64,000 nucleotides of DNA from Agaricus subrufescens (lineage: Eukaryota > Basidiomycota > Agaricomycetes > Agaricales > Agaricaceae). Position 1 is the stretch's first letter, and every line of letters starts with the position of its first letter. The position numbers and the translations under genes were made by a program. The stretch covers positions 1,798,001 to 1,862,000 of the forward strand of contig CM057061.1 of the NCBI GenBank assembly GCA_029945375.1, given 5' to 3'. Positions 1 through 10,475 of this stretch are shown piece by piece. The notes beneath the pieces are model-generated. The model was not told the origin of the DNA. It ran no database searches and saw nothing but the letters and a program-made list of their open reading frames with translations.

Positions 1-556
1 ATGTGAGAATTGTCGATGCATCGGTGTTTCCCTTTGATTTTGCTGCACATGTGAGTAACTCGATTTGTTCGTAATGCAGGGTAGTGAATGACATTCGTAC
101 TCTTTAGGTCGCTGTGGTGACATATGGTTTGGCAGAGCAAGCATCAGCGATTCTACAAGAGGAATCGTTCACCGTTCCAAGTAATGATTGTAAATTGTAT
201 CTCGTTGCGTATAATGATGACGGTGGTGGTGGTGGTACAATTACTGATAGGGCTGTAACATTGTGTATCTTATTTTTTGATTGCTCTGATATTTGTGGTG
301 GTTTGCTGTACGCAGTCCTAGTCATTTCAGTCTGTGACACGCAATCAAAGTGGCAGTAGTTTCAAATAGAAGCACATAGCGAGCAAAATCACAAGCAAGT
401 ACATACATAACGACAATACTATAGAAGTACGAAAAAGCGAGATGGGCTAGTTTGACTGAGAACACATCCTCACTATTATTTTATACATTTCATAATAACA
501 GAGACGTGAATTGAAATAGAATAAAACTCGGGATTCTGCTGGGCTTCCGGCACTGC
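1..556. other. Region downstream of 7-TM copy 1
   Basis: No gene is supported here. From about 187 the sequence is paralogous to 15061 onward (shared GATTGTAAATT..GTTGCGTATAATGATGACG block), so it belongs to the segmental duplication that carries 7-TM copies 1 and 2. A short GGT microsatellite lies at about 221-236. The open frames on both strands across 104-359 pass through this repeat and look like chance ORFs. Confidence 0.6.
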
Positions 557-1649
557 TCATGCTTTCTCCTCAATAGTATCGTCATGCTTCGCTTCAGTAT
601 TCACGGCTGGGGCACTCATGGAAAGGGCACATGCAACCACGACAACGGAGATGACGCCTTCGATGACGACAGTAGCAAGCAATAGTGCAGCGTAGTCAAT
701 CGCAGGCCCTAAATTACGAAACATAAACCCTGTTTTAATTACTCCATGAATGCCGCCAACTAGGAGTATCGGCCCGACGACAGAACTAGTGATATTAATT
801 ATCTTGTGTGATAAAGGAAGTTAGGATTAGGAAGCTATGGTTTTCTGAATGACATACCTTGTCCTGTTTGTTGCCATTAGAGAACCGAGCACGAGCAATG
901 GACGCGGATATCGCCACGTCTATGCTAGCAAGGAGTCCAAGGACTGCGAATGCGAGATCGATATTCTCAATTGTAAAGAAGTTCCCAAAAGGGTTTGTTC
1001 CCGCTACAATATCCTCTGCAACGCCAAGGAAAAGCATGACTGTCAAGATTAGACCTTCTAGAAATGTTTTCAAGTTGAGGACATTTTCTTGGCGGTTCAG
1101 CTGGTATCTTTGTCGGTATGCGATGATGGTGAGGAATGTGCCGTAGAGTAAGATGACAGACAATTGGCTGAAAAACTCCATTACAACACCGAGGGTGAAT
1201 ACTGTGAAAAAGACGTTCTTGAATTGACCGATATATACCGCCCGAAGCACATTGCTTGTTGTGTATGTCACGGTGTAAAACACCAAGAGCATGGAGAATA
1301 GAACTCCAACGTTGCGAGCCAGAGCGAGTCTACCGTCTTGGGAGCGAAAATACTTGAAGCGTGCCAGAGCGCGGATAAGCTGAAGGGCGGTAATGACAGC
1401 AATGATAATACAGAAGGCAAAAGCCGCATCAAGCACCGGGGGAAGGTCAAGCCCAGAGCTGGCAGCATCTCCGATGTCTGACCCGGCATCAGCACCGTTA
1501 GAAATCGTTCCCCCCTCTCCTTCTCCATCGCTTTTCCCCCCTCCTCCTTCTCCATCGCCACCTTTGCTTCGACCAAGTACCCCTGCAATGTGGAAAAACA
1601 GATAAAGATAAAGCAATAGACTACTGACGCGTTGTGAGTAGTTCGACAT
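557..1649 (-). CDS. Seven-TM fungal membrane protein, copy 1
   Basis: Two exons, 1649-858 and 802-557, joined in phase 0 across a 55-bp GTATGT..CACAAG intron (803-857); the product is 345 aa. It starts with a hydrophobic signal-like segment (MSNYSQRV..HIAGVLGR), then a Gly/Glu/Ser-rich low-complexity stretch (about 26-65), then about seven membrane spans: five in exon 1 and two in exon 2 (IINITSSVVGPILLVGG and LLLATVVIEGVIS). Loops carry RQRYQLN and the last span is followed by a charged tail ending EEKA. Exon 2 is the same length (246 nt) as in copies 3 and 5. I recognise a lineage-specific integral membrane family but no function; topology resembles a 7-TM receptor-like protein, which is inference only. 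The gene is intact and is the first of five copies in this window. Confidence 0.8.
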
Positions 1650-2460
1650 AGCACGGTCAATAATGGGGTGATAGGTCCTCTTTGGAGCTGAGCTGTCTTT
1701 ATTTCACCTGGTAGATGTATAGCCTCGATCATTGTTATGCCAAGACAAAGAAGTCCTTTTTTCGGAGCCTGGCAGTCGTTGAATCAACCTGTCTGTATGG
1801 TAGACACTGCCTCCAGCGGTCATGCGGCCACTTCTTTGGCTTGATGACAAGTACCTTAATGCTTAATATATATCCTTCCCCACGACTGGATTAGATGCTT
1901 TTAAATACTGACCGGAAATTCTTTCTCGCCTCGGAAGATTTGTATTTTAGAACATTCTGGATTTCGCGGAGAAGCTGTTCAACAGGCAACAAATAGGTAA
2001 TAGGGGTGAAAGAACGGATGGTTGCCATGACGTGTGACGACTACAGCATAGCTAGAAGACAGAGGATTGATATATCATTGTATCATTTTCTTCGGTGTAT
2101 CATAGGACTCTGATATAAAAATGCAAGGGTTTGAGGGTTTCCAACACACCCCCGTATGAATCTCACTATGTCGCGGTGTGAGTAGCAGCAGGAATCCTAA
2201 CTTACCAGAGCATGGCCAAGCAGGGAACAAGAAAACTTCGTCGAAAGGAACAAAATTAAATTCGACCTACCAATCCCAATTCTTTGCTCATGGTGAGATG
2301 TTGATTTAGCCAAATTTCTCATGTCGTGCTATTCTCGTGAAATGATAAGGAAGCTTCCAGCAATTTGCGCTGTCCAAAAAGGGAGTGACCTTGTGGCATG
2401 GTTATTCCTGATCTTCATATTTTTGCCCGTGTGTATTGTTTGGCGCAATGAGTATCTGGT
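1650..2460. other. Upstream region of 7-TM copy 1 up to the transposon
   Basis: Non-coding as far as I can see. It aligns with 16507-17340 upstream of copy 2 (for example ACTTCTTTGGCTTGAT followed by ACAAGTACCTTAATGCTTAATAT, and TCCCCACGACTGGATTAGATGC). It probably contains the promoter of copy 1. It ends at the insertion point of the 12-kb DNA transposon. Confidence 0.6.
2452..2460. repeat. Left 9-bp target-site duplication of the DNA transposon
   Basis: GTATCTGGT lies directly before the left terminal inverted repeat and again at 14516-14524 directly after the right one. The paralogous flank near 17335-17360 has one uninterrupted copy of this stretch (diverged), as expected for an empty site. 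Nine base pairs fits Mutator-like elements better than the 8 bp that I recall for KDZ/Zisupton elements. Confidence 0.8.
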
Positions 2461-2493
2461 GGGCTACCAGAAATACGAGGGGCCCGCGCGCGG
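2461..2493 (+). repeat. Left terminal inverted repeat
   Basis: Begins GGGCTACCAG, then AAATACGAGG and ends GCCCGCGCGCGG. The reverse complement of 14483-14515 matches at 29 of 33 positions; mismatches fall at positions 8-10 and 21. Confidence 0.85.
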
Positions 2494-2509
2494 CCGCGGG
2501 CTGCCTATT

Positions 2510-2640
2510 TTACGCGTGATTGTACGCGTTGGCGTATTATACGCGTGATTGTCCGCGTTGACCAGTATTGTCCGCGTGAGCCAGGAAGTACGCGGCCAGT
2601 CCGCGCGCAGTCTGCGTTGGTCCCTGGCCCATGTCCCGCC
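2510..2640. repeat. Left subterminal CGCGT repeats
   Basis: A cluster of TACGCGTGATTGT and TCCGCGT units just inside the left terminal repeat (TACGCGTGATTGT twice, then TCCGCGTTGACC, TCCGCGTGAGCC, GTACGCGG, CCGCGCGCAG). Subterminal arrays of short repeats commonly act as transposase binding sites; that role is inferred here. Confidence 0.6.
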
Positions 2641-2773
2641 CTCGAGTTAGCGCACAAATGTAGTTTTTAGTGAATATACAAATAAAATCTCAGAGAAGTC
2701 GAGGCAGTGGCCATTGGTTTATTTAGACTATGAAAACTCATAGAAAAGAAGAAAGAAATCAAACCCAAAGGCC

Positions 2774-3396
2774 CTACGGACCAACCAGCACTGAGAAACC
2801 AAATTTATCTGCAACCCTACGCTGTCCGTGATACGACAGCTTGTTGATGCCACCGCGGAACGATGGAGGTATCACACGATCCTTCGGGGCATGGATTCCT
2901 CCTACATGCCTACCGATGTCGTCAAAAACACGGATCGTCGCATGCAAAGCCCTCGATGACGAGCCCGGTGCGCCAGAAGAGTGGAAATTCGATCTATCCA
3001 CCCCCATTAATCCGGGGATCATACTAAATAAAACTGTGTGTACCTTATTTGACCCCAAAGCGGCCCGGTGATTTTTTTTTTCGCCGCATATTTGATCACC
3101 TTCGGCCAAAGGATAATAATGGCCCGCTCAACTGCTTCATCGACTTCTTTGACGCGATTAGAAGCGGCTGTTCCGCTTCCAGTCGCATTGCTGAGGCGAT
3201 AGATCCGGACATGGGTTTGAGTGGAGCTAGCTGTGTGGGACAGGTAGAGACAGGGTGGGTGTGTGATAAGATTAAGGTGGGGGAGCGAGCAGAGAGGAGG
3301 TCCAATAGCGGACAAAAAGCGACCTAGGAATATCATGGGTGGTATGAAACAATGGTTAGTGAGGAAAGGGCGGGAAGGAGACAAACAAGTACGCAC
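2774..3396 (-). pseudogene. Possible broken small ORF in the transposon left arm
   Basis: Two overlapping minus-strand frames (3396-3019 and 3109-2774) look like one reading frame broken at an A/T homopolymer at about 3072-3081. The upstream part reads ..DEAVERAIIILWPKVIKY.., the downstream part continues ..GSNKVHTVLF.. to a stop at 2774. I recognise no family. It may instead be non-coding left-arm sequence, since the frame break is needed to make it look like a gene. Confidence 0.25.
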
Positions 3397-3639
3397 CTTG
3401 AGATATATTAAGTGGACAAATACCAGCGTACAAGAACATGGATAATCGGGAAAATATCAGTGTACAATTGGTTTAACAAGGTATAGCAAGCGTTGGACTT
3501 CAGATACGGCCTACGCATATGTGGACATAGCACCATTGCGCACCCAAACTATGTACCTCCTAAAAAAAGAAAGCTAGTTACCAAATCAAACGAAGATCAC
3601 ATACCTATTAATATAATGATTGATAGGATAACAAGAACA

Positions 3640-3975
3640 TATGAGTTACGTCCGCGTCGAACCCGCGCCTTCAATGTGATTCCGCGTCGAGCCCGCGCGA
3701 GGGCTTCATACGACAGTTAGCCCGCGTGAAGTACTCGTACTTACCGCGTGTGTCCTCGTCATGTCCGCGTCGATCCTCATTGGTCCGCGTCGGTCCGCGT
3801 CTGCCCGCGCGCAGTCCTCGTTGTATCCGCGCCTGTCCGCGTGAGTCCTCGTGAGTCCTAGTGAGCTCTCTTGAGTCCGCGTGCACCCCGCGTGCAGCCC
3901 TCGTCGACTCCGCGCCTATCCATGTGTAAAACAGGCATCGTCCGCGTCTGCCCGCGTCTGCCCGCGTCTTACCCT
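3640..3975. repeat. Left-arm array of TCCGCGT / TCCTCGT units
   Basis: More than a dozen copies of the heptamer TCCGCGT or close variants (CCCGCGT, TCCGCGC), interspersed with TCCTCGT, spaced roughly 8-30 bp apart in the same orientation. The same units recur at 14138-14490 and, as the reverse complement, in the RG-repeat DNA at about 10120-10160 and 10350-10440. No gene is supported between here and 4204. Confidence 0.75.
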
Positions 3976-4203
3976 CGCAAACATTACTTTATTATTTACC
4001 AATGTGTACATTGCAGAGCAAAGTTTTCGGTGCGACGGCCGAATCTACCTCCAAAAAAGGGATGTGAGTAATGGAGAGATATTACCAAATACTTTGACCC
4101 AACACACTCAGGGGTTTCAATTTTTTTTTTCAAGACACCGCCGCTGTATCAACCCTAAGGGACTTGATAGATCTGTCCCACCGGTAAATGGTATTAAACA
4201 CTG

Positions 4204-7200
4204 ATGATTCACAAGTGCGATCACTCACTGTACACGGCCGCACAGGATTTCATCCGGCACGTTGTTAAATACTTCAGAACACAATCTGAGACTCGCGAGC
4301 GGCCTGACGGACCAAGCCAGCCGGACGCGAGGATACCAGCTCCAGCATTAACCCAGCAGGATGGAGCGACAGCACCACGGGCATTAACCCAGCAGAATGA
4401 AGCGGCGGCACCTCCAGCATTAACCCTGCAGAACGATGCGGGGGCTGATGGACCCAGCCAGGCGGACGCGAGGATACCAGCTCCAGCATTAGCCCAGCAG
4501 AATGAAGCGTCAGCACCACGGGCATTAACCCAGCAGAATAAAGCGACGGCACCTCCTTCATTACCCCAGCAGAACAATGAAGCGAAGGCACCTCCTTCAT
4601 TAGCCCAGCAGAACGAAGCGATGGCACGCCAGCAGAACGAAGCGACAGCACCTCCAGCATTGGGGGAACTTGTACCAGTATGGTCTGCTACAGGCCAAAT
4701 TATTGGATATAAAGTTCTTGCCGACGACAAGGGCTTCGTGGTGCCTCAGACCCCCCAACCTGCCCCTCCTGTGGCCAACACCCAAGCCAATATCGCCTTG
4801 TCTCTGACCATACCCGAGGCCGAGAAGGAAAACCGACCTTCTCTAATTGATGGCAAGCATTCACCCACTGCTGCGGACTTTCCTATCGACCTTAAAACTC
4901 GAAAGCCACCAGCCAATTGGGATGGGTGGCCCGACAACAATTGGACTCACCTGTTTACATGGGAAGAATATGTCAAGACGGGGCGGCTGAGGTCCCAATG
5001 GGCCAACAAGCCAGGCACTTCCAGGCGAGGCACTCGAACGGCAGAACTTCCGAGGGAGGGCGTGACGACTAAGCGCACTTGCCGGGGCGTCTTCGTTTGT
5101 TCGAGCAAAGGTTGCACCAATCGCCTTCGCCCTCATGTTGATACCAAAGTCATTGAAGAGCAAAAGACAAAGGTGGGCTGTGAATTGTGCAGTCAACCGT
5201 TCGTCTACATCGAATGCAAAGCGTATGACAAGTTGACGCGCTATCACGCCGGGTGCTTGTACCAACATTTTGGCAAGCACGACCATGACCGTCCCCCCAT
5301 CAACAAGGCAACCCCATGGGATGCAGAACGTTTCAAGGAACACGTCGTTGCTTATCCAGACGCGACTCCGGCGCAGCTCCGTGTGGGCGTCTCAACTTTG
5401 ACAGGTCGAACACCACCGGTCTCTGAGATATCTGATGCGTATATAAACACGGATAGGGTGGCTGTTCAGCGGAAGAAAATTATAAACGAGTTTAAGCAAC
5501 CATCGGGAGGCGATGACTTCATCCAACAACTCCAGCAATTTGACAGCCAATACCCCGGGTTCATCTTGTATCAATCTATCCAAGTCCTTCCTAAATGTGT
5601 CATCGTTCTTCAAACACCGTGGATGAAGGAGCTGAGTGTTCACAACTCGACACTGGACGATTCACTGAATGGTATTGTTACCGACGGCGCCCATGGTTTC
5701 TGGAAGAGCAGGGCAGCCGTTCTCCAAGTCTCCTCCGTATACTCCACCGCACTTGATCGTTGGATACCAGTGCTTATGGCGTACATGAACGGACACAGCG
5801 CGAATGAATTCAAAGTTTATTTCTTGAGTCTGTTTCAAGGTATCGCAGACATTGTTCAGTCGCGAGGAGAGGGCGAGGTGGAAACACATCTGGCCTCTGT
5901 GAGTCCTGGTTTAAAGCATTAACGGGATTGCACTCACTTTAGGGATAAGGTGATGGATTTTAGTCAAGCCCAGCGTGAGGGTTTCATACTCGCTTACGTC
6001 GAGTTCTTCTCCAACCCTGGGGATGATGATCGCGATCGTGTAACGCTTCGGATGCGTGCGGAATCTCTACTCAAAGGGTGTGCTGAACATTTCCGACAGG
6101 CGATATCCAGAGTGGCTGTCAAACATGCTGTGGTGGATCCGACGAAGCACGACGACTTCATGACACGTGCACTGAAGCTCGCGCAAGTTTCAGCATATGA
6201 AGAATACGAAGAGATTGCTAGAGGCTTAATGAATGAGTTTCCTCGTACCAGCAAGTTTCTCCACTGGTGGTTAAGACCGTCGATCGCTAGTATGATCATG
6301 AAGAGTCAGCGGGCAATGGAGGAAGATCTGTGGCACTCCTTACCTGACACCACAAACGCGCAAGAAGCCAACCACTGGGCCATGTATCAAGCGGTCGGCA
6401 CTGATCATTCTCTGTTGTCGGGCTTGGAGGCACTCTATGCTGTGGTGAACAACTTCCAAAGCTCCGAGTCAGCGGCCAAAAGTAAGTGTTATTTGCTGGC
6501 GGCGGATTGACGGCTGAGTACGAATCATAGACGGACAAAAAACTCATTATGGCACTGTCACCCGCGAAAAGCGTATGGCCCTGGAACACGGGCGCTCACA
6601 TCCTCGTCGCGATCCTAATGCTGAACGTGCCTACGTCAATGACGGCCGCGCACCGGACACCATGAAGAAGTTGGTAGGAAAAACGCCTCTGGCAAAACAA
6701 CGCAAGCAGGCCAGGATTTTACTCAGCGACACCTTCGGATCGATTTACTTCCAGTGGAAAGATAACTCTTGCTGGCTTGATGTTAGCTTGACGTTACTGG
6801 ATCAAGCCCTCTCTAGAGGTTGGGATGAGTTCGTGGACGTTTGTGGGTCTCTTACATACGACGAAACAAAGGGAAGGACGTTTGCTGCCATAGAACGAAT
6901 TAGGGCTCAGAAATCCAGCCCGGAGCAAGACTCGAGTATCAGCGAACCTCTGAATATACAGCGCGATCTTATTCGCCAATACTTGTTGCAAGAGAAAATA
7001 ATCAGGAACCTGAAATCACCAGACATGGTGTTCGTGAGTGGCCAGTATCGCGTACAGTCTACGATGTCTCTTACCCTATCTCTCAGGCTTGGTTACCGTC
7101 TCTTCTTCGTCGGGTCCTCGCCGCGAAGTCTGAAAGTGACCATGCGCGCTCGGTTCCGTATTTTCTGCCCCTCTACTGCGATATTCATGACTGCACCGGC

Positions 7201-10200
7201 GGAGCAAGTACGGATGGGCCCCATCTGGAAATATCGCCTTCTCTTCAGCCGCTATACACAATTCAACTGGGCCCAGCCGAACATGAAAAGTACAATGGTC
7301 GTCTAACCACGTGGTTTAAGGAATTTATGGATCTTCGAGCGCATCCCCGTCTCGACTGTTGGAGAAGCACGGACAAAGACGGCCTGCTGTGTGCGGGGAA
7401 GCGTACTGACTATCCACGCTATATAGTTTCATTGCCAGTCGTTTTTGTAGTGGAATTCGTCCAAGATGATTTGCCGAAACCCTGGGAGTGGTACATACCA
7501 CCAAAGTTGAACCCTCCTCCGCCTGCGCTCAACAAGACACACAACGTCGTTTATGATCTTGTGGGGGTGAGCATAGTCGCCAACAATAGCACAAGTAATC
7601 ATTTCACGGCTCGCTTCTATGACACCGAGGATAAGGCCGTCTACGTGTACAACGACATGCTCTACAGTGGCCGGGCACAGTCCCTCCGTGATGGTGTCTT
7701 GTCCAAGCATGTTGCGGGCTATCCTGTGGTTCTTCCCACCCAACAGGCTGTTCACCACGCCGTTTATTACCTCAGAGGGGGCTTGGCGGCACAGCAGGCT
7801 TTTTATCAAACACGTCTGGCCGCGCTCAAGAAAAAATTTAAGATATCGGTGGAACCAGAGTTCCCTTGCAATGTAGCCTCTGTCTCGTATACCGGAAAAT
7901 TGGCCTTACTACCATCCCACTGTCGTTATTGGATCAAGAGTACGAAGAATCGCTGCCACTTAAACGAATATGCAGAGGTCACACAGGAGGCCAAATTGCT
8001 GGATGCCGCCGCGGCCACTCCACCCCCTGCCGAGTCTGAGGATACAGCAGTTGGAACGAACAATCCACCGAAACCGCCCCCCATAGAAGAACTGTACGCC
8101 CGAGTGCAGTCTCCCCAAGACGACGACGACCTTCCTTCTAACCCCGCCGATTGGACTCCATCTGACACGTGGCAAGTGGCAGAGAAAATTCCATCCAAGA
8201 AATCCATGCGTCCGACTAAAAAAACCCCTTCCAAGAAATCCATGCGTCCGCCCAAAAAAACCAAGGCTCGTAAAGCTCGCTCTCAGCACAAGAAACCTCG
8301 TAAAATTCGCCAACCTCGCCCTCCGCCCTTCCCCAGCCCATCACCCCTGCAGCCTGAGCCAGACAGAAAGGCCCTCGAACGGAGAGAGATCCTTCAATTG
8401 ATAGAAGAGGTGGACGCTCTGGCGGACCCCGACGCAATGTCCGACGCTGGAAAGTCCGAACCAGAGAAGTCGGGCCCTCCTCGGTTGCGATGTCGTTGTG
8501 GACTCACAGGAGAACCCGTGGACATCCTCGCCTTGGCGCCCGACGAGGGTCAACTACAGGAGTGCTCTGGTTGCAAGCAGTTGAGTCATCGTGCATGTCA
8601 ACCAGATGGGCAGCCTGTTTCCCGCAACTGGTTGTGTTACCGATGTTCAGGACCTGATATCGCGGGACCCAAGATGGAGGTCACTCACCGGCGGTACGTT
8701 AAAAATGGCGAGGACACAAGCCCGACGCTGACAGTTGCACTAGGATGTTAAGCAATGTTTGGCTCGTGTCTCACTCCCTACGAGACCGCCTGCGACCAGG
8801 TCTGGGGGCTCTTTGTCGATTAGGCGACTTCCATTACCCTGTGCGGTTGCTAGGCTATGACGCCCCTAGTCGCACCTGGAACCTCCAGTGGTGGCGCGGT
8901 TGTGACTTCTTCCCTCATGGCCCTTCGCGGAAACGGGATGATATAACCTCCGAGCCTGAAGCGAATATCACTGATGCCCTCTGGGGCCAGACTATGTCGC
9001 GACGTAATATTCGGGTAAGTGGACGCTGTCTGTGCGAGCAACCTTATTTATTTCCGACAGCTAGGACGATGGGTGCTGGCGTCGCAATTGGAAGAGGATA
9101 CATTGGATTATCTCACGGAGGTCGACTACATGGAATACACCGCGGCAATAGACGATGCATTGCACCCGCATATAATGACCCTACAAGCTCTGGTGGCGCC
9201 GGGCGACTCCATGGATGCCACCGATATACCTGTACTTGAAAGGACACGCGGTATACGAGTCAATAGCTTTCACCACGTAGTGAAGGACGCAGCTCGGGGG
9301 GCGATACCGCTACGTGAACAAGCGGGAATAACCAATTGGTTACACGTTCATCTAGTTGATGCCCAACGTAACCAATGGCAGACGGGACCGACTATGTGTC
9401 ATGCGTGCACGCTTTGGATTGCGTATAAGCTGGAGAGAGGGGGTTGGCAAAAGAACGATGGCGTTACTTGGGTAGAAGAAGCTTGGCGACTGCAGACAAA
9501 TACAGGGCGGGTGATCCGGGAAGATGTTAACCGCATTGCTATAAGCAAACTGGAACGGTTAATGTTTGAGTTTTCGAACCATGCCGGCACAGCAGGTGAT
9601 TACATGTGGGGTTTGAACTTGGGAGATCATCAAGGAGGTTGGAATCCCTACCCTCTCGTGCCCTCCTCTTGGATCGTTCGAGACCATGAGCCAGATTCAC
9701 TGAATGACACGGTACGTCTTTTTCACGTACTGAGTGCGGCCTATTTCACCACGGCCATCATAGCTCGGATGGGACTATATTCAGGTGGAAAATGGTACTA
9801 AGTTCGGTAAGGTTAAGGAAGAGATTTTACAGATTAAGTTTGAGGCGGACGTGGTGAAAGAGGAGGATAGCAATGATATTATGAAGGAAGAGGAAACTAT
9901 AAAAGAGTTAACACCGTTTAACGAAGAGGGGCGAATAAAAGAGGAAACGGTTAAGGGAGAGGAAGAAGAGGGGAGATTGAAGCAAAGTATCGAAGCCAAG
10001 GAGGAAATGGTGATGGAAAGGATCGAAGTCAAGAAAGAGATAAACGAGGACCGCCGGGAGGGGAAAAAGCGCAAGAGGTCGTCGGATCCAGAGGTTTGGG
10101 AGAGTATGCCTAGGCCCGCACCGACACGAGGACGCGGACGCGGACGCGGACAACCATACAGCCAGCCCTCCACTACCCAAACCCAATCAGGCGGGCAAGG

Positions 10201-10246
10201 CCGAGGACGAGGGAGAGGTAACCGTGGCCGTGGCCACCGTAAGTAG
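4204..10246 (+). CDS. Transposase fused to USP-like peptidase and PHD finger
   Basis: Seven exons (4204-5898, 5950-6481, 6531-7033, 7087-8693, 8744-9014, 9061-9711, 9785-10246), all joins in frame; about 1,906 aa. In order: TQQNEA-type repeats (about 35-150); a GCM/WRKY-type Cys/His finger (about 290-365, CRGVFVCSSKGC..CELC..HFGKHDH); a DDE transposase core with D494 (VTDGAH), D568 (VMDFSQAQ) and E704 (NAQEANHW); a C19/USP-like domain with a Cys box NSCWLD (C823) and a His box NHFTARF..VYVYND (H1082); a Lys/Pro-rich linker (about 1277-1330); a PHD finger (about 1376-1432, CRCG..CSGC..H..C..WLCYRC); a Trp-rich segment; an acidic tail with several SUMO-consensus sites; and RG repeats to the stop. 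It would cut and join DNA in the nucleus; the USP-like and PHD parts suggest deubiquitination and chromatin targeting, which is inference. An alternative splice at 10240 could extend the RG tail. The start is the first ATG of the open frame; an upstream exon is possible. Confidence 0.8.
4306..4665 (+). repeat. Degenerate tandem repeats encoding PPALTQQNEA units
   Basis: Roughly 36-bp units encoding variants of APPALTQQNEAT follow one another, with a longer unit starting DGPSQ.DARIPAPAL present twice (about 4306-4360 and 4447-4500). This low-complexity N-terminal part of the transposase is likely disordered. No function is known to me. Confidence 0.65.
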
Positions 10247-10440
10247 ACTAGACTTTAAATCTACAACCGTAAGTAAGTACTGTAGACTTGTCATACTTGG
10301 AAAGTACATACCTATACTTCCCCAGACTATTGTGTGTTACTTGTATGCCGCGCGCGGACGAGGACGCGGACAAAGACGAGGACGCGGACAAAGACGAGGA
10401 CGATCACGCGGACCAAGACGAGGACGCGGACGCGCACTAA
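10120..10440. repeat. GGACGCGGAC / GACGAGGACGCG repeats, partly RG-coding
   Basis: Two blocks, 10120-10160 within the last transposase exon (coding RGRGRGRG) and 10350-10440 just after its stop, consist of CGCGGAC and GACGAGGA units. Their reverse complements are the TCCGCG and TCCTCGTC units of the arm arrays. In one frame the second block would also encode RGRGQRRGRGQRRGR, so it may be an alternative last exon reached by splicing from GTAAGT at 10240. Confidence 0.6.
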
Positions 10441-10475
10441 CATCTTGCCGTAAGATGTAATGCAGGTCGACCACA

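Noticed and set aside
104..359. Overlapping ORFs on both strands over a GGT repeat
   Set aside because: The frames are opened by the microsatellite; the paralogous region at 15061 has different frames, so no protein is conserved.
3640..3975. CRISPR-like array
   Set aside because: Units are 7-10 bp with irregular spacing, in a eukaryotic transposon arm; no spacers or cas genes.
4221..4730. Minus-strand ORFs opposite the TQQNEA repeats
   Set aside because: Shadow frames of the repetitive coding sequence.
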